Shown: piece by piece, positions 58,147 through 64,000 of the stretch | How positions within the stretch are numbered: the stretch's first letter is position 1 | Layout: every line of letters begins with the position of its first letter | Assembly: GCF_001428255.1 (NCBI RefSeq) | Contig: NZ_LMRW01000024.1 | Coordinates: 314,170 to 378,169, forward strand | DNA: 64,000 nucleotides | Direction: 5' to 3' | From: Agromyces sp. Soil535 | GTDB taxonomy: Bacteria; Actinomycetota; Actinomycetes; Actinomycetales; Microbacteriaceae | Position numbers and translations under genes: made by a program | The notes under the pieces: generated by a model | What the model saw: the letters and a program-made list of their open reading frames with translations, nothing else | What the model was told of the DNA's origin: nothing | Databases searched by the model: none

Positions 58147-58872
58147 TCAGATCGCAGCCGAACCCGAGGGGACCTCGCCGAAGCCATCGGCGAGCAGTCC
58201 CCGAAGCGCGGAGACCGCGGTGGCCGCGTCGGGCCCGTGGCCGTCGAGCTTGATCCGGTGACCCTGCTTGGCGCCGAGCGACAGCAGGCCGATCATGCTC
58301 TTGGCCGTGACGGGCCCTATGCCGGTGGTCAGGTTCGTCACGTCGACGAGGGCGTCGTAGCCGCCGACGGTCTGGACGAACATCGCCGCAGGCCGGGTGT
58401 GCAGTCCTTCGGGATTGATGAGGACCTCGTCCACCGAGAGCGGGTCCCAGGAGGTCGGTGGTGGCGCGTCGGGCATCGGTTCGAGCTGATCGCGTTTCGC
58501 GTCGAGCGCCCCTGCGACCTCGCGGGCGACCTCCTCCAACGGCGCGCCTGTGGCGGCGAGGACCACGCCAGCGGTGATCCCCTCCACGAACGGGCCGGCG
58601 CTCACGAGCACTTCGGTGCTCGACTCCCGGAGCTCGAGGGCCAGTCCCGCGCTCAGCACCGCCGAGCCGAGATCGGTGATGACGAGGACGCCGGGTTCCT
58701 CGCCGATCTCGTCGATGGCCGCCGCGACCGCAGCCGCGTCGGTGCCGAAGTGGCCGTCGACGCCGGCGGCGATGCGGATCGGGGGAGGACTCCCGTGCAC
58801 CATCTTCAGCCCGAGCTCCACCGCCGCCTCGGCGAGCCGCGGACTGTGCGACACGATGACGAGGCCGATCAT
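58147..58872 (-). CDS. dhaM: PTS-dependent dihydroxyacetone kinase phosphoryl donor (EIIA-HPr)
   Basis: A 241-residue DhaM made of two domains: EIIA of the mannose type (IGLVIVSHSPRLAEAAVELG with His9-type site, residues 1-130) and HPr (INPEGLHTRPAAMFVQTVGG with the phospho-His, residues 150-241). The enzyme I domain of the E. coli form is absent. It passes phosphate from the PTS to DhaL. Last gene of the glpF-dhaKLM unit, overlapping dhaL by four bases. Confidence 0.94.
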   Translation of the reverse strand: MIGLVIVSHSPRLAEAAVELGLKMVHGSPPPIRIAAGVDGHFGTDAAAVAAAIDEIGEEPGVLVITDLGSAVLSAGLALELRESSTEVLVSAGPFVEGITAGVVLAATGAPLEEVAREVAGALDAKRDQLEPMPDAPPPTSWDPLSVDEVLINPEGLHTRPAAMFVQTVGGYDALVDVTNLTTGIGPVTAKSMIGLLSLGAKQGHRIKLDGHGPDAATAVSALRGLLADGFGEVPSGSAAI

Positions 58873-59528
58873 CGGACGCGCTCCGCGTGCGAGTCCGCGA
58901 GCGACTGCACGAGGAGCGCGGCCGAGGTCGCGCCCGGATCGAGGTGGTCGGCGCTGCGATCGCCCAGGTAGCTCGCCCGTCCCCTGCGGGCAACGAGCGG
59001 GATGGTCGCATCCCGGCCGGCGGCAGCGGCGGCGGCCGCCGCCTGCAACGACTTCGTGAGGGGGACACCACCTGCTGCCGCGGTGCTCAAGGCGTCCACG
59101 GTCGGCTGGAGTGCGTCGATCATCGTCTTGTCACCCGGCTCGGCGCGGCCTCGGGCCACGACGCCGGCGACGCCGGCGCGGAAGGCGTCGGCGAAGACGG
59201 TGGTGTCGAGCTCCGAGGCCGCGCCGACGCGCTTGGCCATCTCGAGGAACAACGTGCCGTACAGCGATCCGCTCGCACCGCCGACCGTCGACACGAGCGT
59301 CATGCCGCAGGACTTCAGCACGGCGCCGGCGTCATCGGGACGTGCTTCCGTGAGACGCAGCCGCACGGCGGCGGTCCCCCTGGCCATGTTCGTGCCGTGG
59401 TCGGCGTCGCCGATCGCAGAGTCGAGCTCGGTCAGGCGCTCGGCATGCTCGACGATCTGCTCGTCGAAGCGCACGAGCCACGCGATCAGGTCGTCGACCG
59501 TGAGGCGGCTGTCCTCGAGCGTCAGCAT
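58869..59528 (-). CDS. dhaL: Dihydroxyacetone kinase subunit DhaL (nucleotide-binding)
   Basis: A 219-residue helical barrel subunit holding ADP: LDSAIGDADHGTNMARG carries the magnesium-binding Asp cluster (about 36-50), GGASGSLYGTLFLEMAK and RRGRASYLGDRSADHLDPGA (in parts) complete the site. Transfers phosphate from DhaM to dihydroxyacetone on DhaK. ATG at 59528, three bases after dhaK. Confidence 0.95.
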   Translation of the reverse strand: MLTLEDSRLTVDDLIAWLVRFDEQIVEHAERLTELDSAIGDADHGTNMARGTAAVRLRLTEARPDDAGAVLKSCGMTLVSTVGGASGSLYGTLFLEMAKRVGAASELDTTVFADAFRAGVAGVVARGRAEPGDKTMIDALQPTVDALSTAAAGGVPLTKSLQAAAAAAAAGRDATIPLVARRGRASYLGDRSADHLDPGATSAALLVQSLADSHAERVR

Positions 59529-59531
59529 CTC

Positions 59532-60527
59532 CTAGGCCCCCCAGCGGAGCGCTGCGGTGCTGACGGGCGCGTCCCAGAGGCGCAGCATCTCCTCGTCGGC
59601 GCGGAGGAGGGTGAGCGAGCACCCGGCCATGTCGAGGCTCGTGATGTAGTCGCCCACGAGAGCGCGGGCCACGGTGATGCCGCGTTGCTCGAGCAGGGCG
59701 GCGACGTCGCCATAGATCGCGTAGAGCTCGATGAGGGGCGTGCCCCCGAGTCCGCTCAGCATCGCGATCACCGGTGCCCCGGAGAAGTCGTGATCCGACA
59801 GGATCGACGACACCAGCTCCTCGGCGATCTCGGACGCGGGCCGGAGGGGCACCCGCTTGCGGCCGGGCTCGCCGTGGATGCCCACGCCCATCTCGATCTC
59901 GTCCTCGGGCAGGTCGAAGCTCGGCTTCCCGACCGCGGGCAGCGTGGCGCTCGTGAGCGCGACGCCCATCGACCGGCCGTTCTCGGAGACGCGCGTGGCG
60001 AGCGCATGGACGGCATCGAGATCGCGGCCCTCCTCGGCGGCGGCGCCGGCGATCTTCTCGACCAGCACCGTCGTACCGACGCCGCGCCGCCCGGCGGTCC
60101 ACGTGGAGTCCTCCACCGCGACGTCATCCGCCACGAGTACCGACTTCACCTGGACTCCGTCCGCTTCGGCGAGTTCGGCGGCCATCTCGAAGTTGAGCAC
60201 GTCGCCGGTGTAGTTCTTGACGATGTAGAGGACCCCGGCTCCGGCGTTCACCGTCATGGTGGCAGCGAGCATCTGGTCGGGCGTCGGCGACGTGAAGACC
60301 TCGCCCGCACATGCCGCGTCCAGCATTCCGAGGCCGACGAAGCCGCTGTGCAGCGGTTCATGACCCGACCCGCCGCCGGAGATCAGTGCGACCTTGCCCT
60401 GCTTGACGGCCGCTCCGCGGGAGACGACGCGGTTGGCGAAGTCCACCGCGAGCTCGTGGTGTGCTGCCGCGACGCCGTTCAGCGCGTCGGCGAGCACCGT
60501 CGCCGGTGAGTTGATGAGCTTCTTCAT
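59532..60527 (-). CDS. dhaK: Dihydroxyacetone kinase subunit DhaK (substrate-binding)
   Basis: A 331-residue Dha[19 protein letters not shown] (about 48-65), [11 protein letters not shown], and [15 protein letters not shown], whose His near 218 binds dihydroxyacetone covalently. Product is dihydroxyacetone phosphate. ATG overlaps the glpF stop by four bases, so uptake and phosphorylation are translated together. Confidence 0.96.
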   Translation of the reverse strand: MKKLINSPATVLADALNGVAAAHHELAVDFANRVVSRGAAVKQGKVALISGGGSGHEPLHSGFVGLGMLDAACAGEVFTSPTPDQMLAATMTVNAGAGVLYIVKNYTGDVLNFEMAAELAEADGVQVKSVLVADDVAVEDSTWTAGRRGVGTTVLVEKIAGAAAEEGRDLDAVHALATRVSENGRSMGVALTSATLPAVGKPSFDLPEDEIEMGVGIHGEPGRKRVPLRPASEIAEELVSSILSDHDFSGAPVIAMLSGLGGTPLIELYAIYGDVAALLEQRGITVARALVGDYITSLDMAGCSLTLLRADEEMLRLWDAPVSTAALRWGA

Positions 60528-61291
60528 CGCTGGGCCTCCTGTTCGACATCTGCCTCGGTGGTTGTGGTGGTGGTGCTGGTGCGATCCGCCTGCGTGCGCG
60601 AGATGAGCCCGAACAGCAGGCCGGCGGCGATGCCGCCGACCACCTCGGCGATGACGTAGACCGGCCACTGCTCCCACTGCACCGTGCCGCCGAGGATCTG
60701 CTGCACGAGCATCGGGCCGGTGGTGCGGGCGGGGTTGATGGAGGCGCCTGTCGCGGGTGCCACCGGGATGATCGCGGCGAAGACGACCAGGCCGATCACG
60801 AGGCCCGCGAAGCCCGGCGCGGCCTTGCGGTGGATCACGCCGAACACGGTGAACACGAGGAGGAACGTCCCGACGAACTCCGCCGTGAACGCCTGCGCGA
60901 TCGGGATGTCGCCGTACGAGGCGACGCCGAGGCCGAGGCTGCTCGCCTGCGAGCCGAGCACCCCGACGATGGCGAACGCCCCGACGGTCGCGCCGAGCAG
61001 CTGTGCCAGCACGTAGCCGGGAACCTCACGCCAGGCGAACTTGCCGGTCACGGCGAGGGCGAGGGTGACCGCCGGGTTGATGTGGTTGCCCGAGATGTAC
61101 CCGAACACGTACACCGTCGCCACGACGATGGTGCCGAAGGCCAGCGAGATGAAACCGAGATCGGCGGGCGCGAAGGGCGCGTCGCCCCTCACGAGGGCGA
61201 ACGCCGGCACCGAGCCGACGCCGACGAATACGAGGAAGGCGGTGCCGAGGAACTCGGCGGCGAGCCGCTGCCAAGTCCTGTTGTCATCCAT
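60524..61291 (-). CDS. MIP-family aquaglyceroporin
   Basis: A 255-residue channel with six helices and both NPA boxes: SGNHINPAVTLALAV (about 75-89) and GASINPARTTGPMLV. Facilitates glycerol or dihydroxyacetone entry. GAACAGG-type purine stretch (AAAGGAGAACG) precedes the ATG at 61291. First gene of the dha operon; divergent from the IclR gene. A histidine/threonine-rich tail (TSTTTTTTEADVEQ) ends it. Confidence 0.92.
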   Translation of the reverse strand: MDDNRTWQRLAAEFLGTAFLVFVGVGSVPAFALVRGDAPFAPADLGFISLAFGTIVVATVYVFGYISGNHINPAVTLALAVTGKFAWREVPGYVLAQLLGATVGAFAIVGVLGSQASSLGLGVASYGDIPIAQAFTAEFVGTFLLVFTVFGVIHRKAAPGFAGLVIGLVVFAAIIPVAPATGASINPARTTGPMLVQQILGGTVQWEQWPVYVIAEVVGGIAAGLLFGLISRTQADRTSTTTTTTEADVEQEAQR

Positions 61292-61345
61292 GATGTGCGT
61301 TCTCCTTTGAACAGGGGAGCCCGTCGGGCTCGGGAACCGGCTAGA

Positions 61346-61380
61346 TTCGACATTGTCGAACTTGTTTCGGTAATACCGAA
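61346..61380. promoter_or_regulatory. Twin operators of the dha operon
   Basis: TTCGACATTGTCGAA (61346-61360) and TTCGGTAATACCGAA (61366-61380), centres 20 bp apart, in the spacer between the aquaglyceroporin and IclR genes. The equal size, two-turn spacing and AT-rich centres fit an IclR-family site. Confidence 0.85.
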
Positions 61381-61475
61381 TGATGCACCCCCGTCCTCGA
61401 CCTGTCAAGAACGCGACAGAATGGGGAATGCGGGAATGCGCAGTGGCGCGACGACGGGCCGAGAGGGGGAACGCT

Positions 61476-62243
61476 GTGATCCAGTCGATCGATCGCGCAG
61501 CGAAGATCCTCGGCCTGCTGCAGGGCTCGCGCCGGATGGGGATCAGCGAGCTGGCGACCGCCCTCGACCTGCCGCCCTCGACCGTGCACGGCATCGTGAA
61601 GTCGCTGCAGTCCCACGGCTTCGTCGCCCAGCAGCCCAGCGGCAACCGGTACGTGCTCGGGCCGGCACTGCTGAAGCTCTCGAGCGTCTACCTCGACACC
61701 CTCGACGTGCGTGCCCGATCGATGCGCTGGATGCACGAGCTCTCCCGCCGCACCGGCCTCGCCTCACGGCTCGGCGTCGAGATGTTCGGCGAGGTGGTCG
61801 TCATCCACCACGATCGTCGGCCAGACGGCACCGAGCAGATGCCCGAGACGGGCGTGACGATCCCGAGCCACGTCTCGGCGATGGGCAAGGTGCTGCTCGC
61901 CTACGACGCCGCGCACGCGGCGGATGTCCTCTCGCGCCAGCTCCCCAGTCTCACCGCGGAGACCACGACGGAACCGGGTCGACTGCGGGAGGAGTTCGAA
62001 CAGGTCCGGCGGGACGCGCTCGGATTCGAGAACGAGGAGGCGGTCATCGGCGAGTCCTCGGTCGCCGCACCGATCTGCGCCGAGGAGGGCGAGGTGATCG
62101 CCGCGATCGCGGTGGTCATGCCGTCGAGCGCGTGGCCTCCGACCGAGGCGGTCCTCAACGACCTCCGCGAAGCCGCACGGAACATCTCGCGAGAGCTCGG
62201 CGCGCCGACCTGGCCGCCGCGTGCCTCGGCGGCGGCCGGCTGA
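61476..62243 (+). CDS. IclR-family regulator of the dha operon
   Basis: A 255-residue IclR protein: HTH SIDRAAKILGLLQGSRRMGI, SELATALDLPPSTVHGIVKS; effector domain HELSRRTGLASRLGVEMFGE, and GESSVAAPICAEEGEVIAAI with the usual loop. GTG at 61476 has GAGAGGGGG about 8 bases upstream and matches family starts, so the upstream ATG at 61380 is not used. Divergent control of glycerol/dihydroxyacetone genes is likely. Confidence 0.93.
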   Translation: MIQSIDRAAKILGLLQGSRRMGISELATALDLPPSTVHGIVKSLQSHGFVAQQPSGNRYVLGPALLKLSSVYLDTLDVRARSMRWMHELSRRTGLASRLGVEMFGEVVVIHHDRRPDGTEQMPETGVTIPSHVSAMGKVLLAYDAAHAADVLSRQLPSLTAETTTEPGRLREEFEQVRRDALGFENEEAVIGESSVAAPICAEEGEVIAAIAVVMPSSAWPPTEAVLNDLREAARNISRELGAPTWPPRASAAAG

Positions 62244-62249
62244 CCGCTG

Positions 62250-62276
62250 GTCCTGCTGCGGGAACCCGGGGTCGAG
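62250..62276. repeat. Relic copy of the mmsA gene end
   Basis: This stretch matches 62605-62631, the last nine codons of mmsA, at 24 of 27 bases (both contain GCTGCGGGAACCCG). It lies 6 bases after the IclR stop and marks a small duplication flanking the zinc-ribbon gene. Confidence 0.65.
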
Positions 62277-62426
62277 TGCCGTTGCCCCGGCTCGAGGCGC
62301 TGCTCACCTGACGCAGCGCATGACTCGTCCTCCACAGGAGCAGCGCCGTAGGAGTTGTCCACAGGGTGAAATCCAATCGACCTACCGCGGGCAGTCGACG
62401 AGGTGCATGACCTCGACGTGCGCCAC

Positions 62427-62582
62427 TCACTCGGATCCGGCGTGCACAGCGTCGCCGCGCCAGAGGAGTGCGACCCACGCGCCGCACCTCCGGCAGATGT
62501 ACACGCCGTCGGCGAGCTCGTGCACCGACCGCCGCGGCAGCGTGCGCCCACAGCACGCGCACGTCACATCGGCTTCATCCAC
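62427..62582 (-). CDS. Small zinc-ribbon protein, 51 residues
   Basis: An overlooked short gene: the GTG at 62582 has GGGAGGGG 6 bases upstream. The protein reads MDEADVTCACCGRTLPRRSV, then HELADGVYICRRCGAWVALL, with two CxxC knuckles (C8, C10-C11 and C30, C33) typical of a zinc ribbon. It starts 19 bases after mmsA, so co-transcription is likely. Similar tiny zinc ribbons occur in actinobacteria; role unknown. Confidence 0.7.
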   Translation of the reverse strand: MDEADVTCACCGRTLPRRSVHELADGVYICRRCGAWVALLWRGDAVHAGSE

Positions 62583-62601
62583 GAGGTCCCCTCCCGATTG
62601 C

Positions 62602-64000
62602 TCAGTCGTGCTGCGGGAACCCGAGGTTGAGCCCCCCGTGGCTCGGGTCGAGCCAGCGCGACGTGATCGCCTTCTCCTGGGTGAAGAAGTCGAAGCCGCG
62701 GGGGCCGTAGGCCTTCGCGTCGCCGAAGAACGAGTCCTTCCATCCGCCGAACGAGTGGTACGCCACCGGCACCGGGATCGGCACGTTGATGCCGACCATG
62801 CCGACCGTCACCTCGCGCTGGAAGCGCCGTGCAGCGCCGCCGTCGTTCGTGAAGATGGCCGTGCCGTTGCCCCATCGGCTCGCGTTGATGAGGTCGAGCC
62901 CGTCCTTGTACCCCTCGACGCGCACGACCGAGAGCACCGGGCCGAAGATCTCGTCGCGGTACACGGCCGACGAGGTGGGCACCTTGTCGACCAGGGTCGG
63001 ACCCATCCAGAAGCCGTCGGGCTCGCCGTCGACCTCGGGGTCGCGCCCGTCGACCACCACGTCGGCCCCATCGGATGCCGCCACGTCGAGGTAGCCCGCG
63101 ACCTTGTCACGGTGCTCGCGCGTGATGAGCGGGCCCATGTCGCAGCCACGGGTGCCGTCGCCGATCTTCAGGCGAGACATCCGCTCGGCCACCTTCGCGA
63201 CGAACTCGTCGGCGATGGTGTCGACCGCGAGCACCGCCGAGATCGCCATGCAGCGCTCCCCCGCCGAGCCGAAGCCCGCATTCACGGCGGCGTCTGCGGC
63301 GAGGTCGAGGTCGGCGTCGGGCAGCACGAGCATGTGGTTCTTCGCACCGCCGAGCGCCTGCACGCGCTTGCCGTTGGCCGTCGCTGTCGAGTAGATGTAC
63401 TGCGCGATCGGGGTCGAGCCCACGAACGAGATCGAACGGACTGTCGGATGCTCCAGTAGCGCGTCGACCGCGACCTTGTCGCCGTGCACCACGTTCAGCA
63501 CGCCGTCGGGCAGTCCCGCCTCCTGCATGAGCTTCGCGAGCCACACCGAAGCGCTCGGGTCCTTCTCCGAGGGCTTCAGCACCACGGCGTTGCCCGTCGC
63601 GATCGCGAGCGGGAAGAACCACAACGGCACCATCGCCGGGAAGTTGAACGGGCTGATGATGCCGACCACGCCCACCGGCTGGCGCGTCGTGTACACGTCG
63701 ATGCCAGTGGACACGTTCTCGGAGTACTCGCCCTTCGTGTAGCCGGGCATGGCGCAGGCGAGCTCGACGACCTCGAGCCCGCGCGCGATCTCGCCCGCGG
63801 CATCCGAGGTCACCTTGCCGTGCTCGCTCGTGAGGATCGCGGCGAGCTCGTCGGTGCGGGCGGCCAGGAGCTCGCGGAACTTGAACATGACCTGCTGCCG
63901 TTTCGCGATCGACGTGTCACGCCACGCGGGGAAGGCGCGTGCCGCGGCCTGCACGGCGGCGTCCACGTCCTCGGTCGAAGCGAAGCGCACGCGCTTCTGC
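62602..64000 (-). CDS. mmsA: CoA-acylating methylmalonate-semialdehyde dehydrogenase (5' end off window)
   Basis: About 466 C-terminal residues of an aldehyde dehydrogenase; only the first 25-40 residues are beyond the edge. Motifs: GIISPFNFPAMVPLWFFP, ALGGAKNHMLVLPDADLD, and catalytic GSAGERCMAISAV. These identify the CoA-dependent MmsA/IolA class, which turns methylmalonate or malonate semialdehyde into propionyl- or acetyl-CoA in valine or inositol breakdown. The end GGLNLGFPQHD is echoed 355 bases downstream. Confidence 0.93.
   Translation of the reverse strand, partial: QKRVRFASTEDVDAAVQAAARAFPAWRDTSIAKRQQVMFKFRELLAARTDELAAILTSEHGKVTSDAAGEIARGLEVVELACAMPGYTKGEYSENVSTGIDVYTTRQPVGVVGIISPFNFPAMVPLWFFPLAIATGNAVVLKPSEKDPSASVWLAKLMQEAGLPDGVLNVVHGDKVAVDALLEHPTVRSISFVGSTPIAQYIYSTATANGKRVQALGGAKNHMLVLPDADLDLAADAAVNAGFGSAGERCMAISAVLAVDTIADEFVAKVAERMSRLKIGDGTRGCDMGPLITREHRDKVAGYLDVAASDGADVVVDGRDPEVDGEPDGFWMGPTLVDKVPTSSAVYRDEIFGPVLSVVRVEGYKDGLDLINASRWGNGTAIFTNDGGAARRFQREVTVGMVGINVPIPVPVAYHSFGGWKDSFFGDAKAYGPRGFDFFTQEKAITSRWLDPSHGGLNLGFPQHD

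Overview
The window reads as chromosomal DNA of a high-GC Gram-positive actinobacterium, most likely Microbacteriaceae (Agromyces-like). Grounds: very high GC, frequent GTG starts, very many copies of GGATGCC/GGCATCC, Microbacteriaceae-type repeats ending in GGTTTCGA and CTCAACC, and families common there (DUF222-HNH, septum-formation protein, DUF3151, DUF3817, MT0933-type antitoxin-like). No rRNA, tRNA, CRISPR array, insertion sequence or prophage was recognised by eye. No gene-free stretch exceeds 300 bases; the longest is 42178-42442.

Layout. 1-740: start of catalase and a Fur/PerR regulator with its box. 740-5070: TPR protein, two membrane proteins, shikimate-dehydrogenase-like enzyme, DUF222-HNH protein. 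5210-8732: purL, NUDIX, two small membrane proteins. 8810-13462: SRPBCC-EVE-MarR operon, DUF2809-GNAT pair, a pair of actinobacterial unknowns, a zinc alcohol dehydrogenase and an unlisted 52-residue protein. 13661-19363: chorismate mutase/SDR operon, a FtsX-type ABC exporter, and a YtrA-type GntR/ABC operon with a perfect operator. 19566-23277: MarR plus isochorismatase, DMT exporter, dihydrolipoyl dehydrogenase. 23406-29429: two acetate-type sodium symporters, each with a small partner, around a LytS/LytTR two-component system. 29444-36419: SDR, GNAT, antitoxin-like protein, purA, DUF3151, argG, cardiolipin synthase. 36435-40191: GAP-family protein, a decayed TetR/ABC/YhgE locus, NTF2-like protein, corA, TetR. 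40246-45900: MFS exporter, TrmH methylase, and a manganese locus (mntH, a GNAT-AAA+ fusion, mntR). 45974-58097: HAD phosphatase, AKR/MocR pair, an operon of pyrE, septum-formation protein, ribokinase and nucleoside hydrolase, LysR, lipoprotein, enoyl-CoA hydratase. 58147-64000: dihydroxyacetone kinase operon with an aquaglyceroporin and IclR regulator, a 51-residue zinc ribbon, and methylmalonate-semialdehyde dehydrogenase (cut by the edge).

How the genes fit together. Most of the window is housekeeping metabolism: purine (purL, purA), pyrimidine (pyrE), arginine (argG), nucleoside/ribose salvage, glycerol/dihydroxyacetone use and acetate uptake. The striking feature is regulatory. About 20 genes have a TANNNT -10 box only 5-8 bases from the start codon, so their mRNAs are probably leaderless. 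Several local regulators sit beside clear dyad operators that overlap these promoters (Fur, YtrA, TetR/MFS, MntR/mntH, IclR/dha, LysR), and a 21-bp-period direct repeat lies at lytS. The least described items are the GNAT-AAA+ fusion inside the manganese locus, a repeat-derived insertion in MntH, and two small proteins with strong ribosome binding sites at 13304-13462 and 62427-62582.
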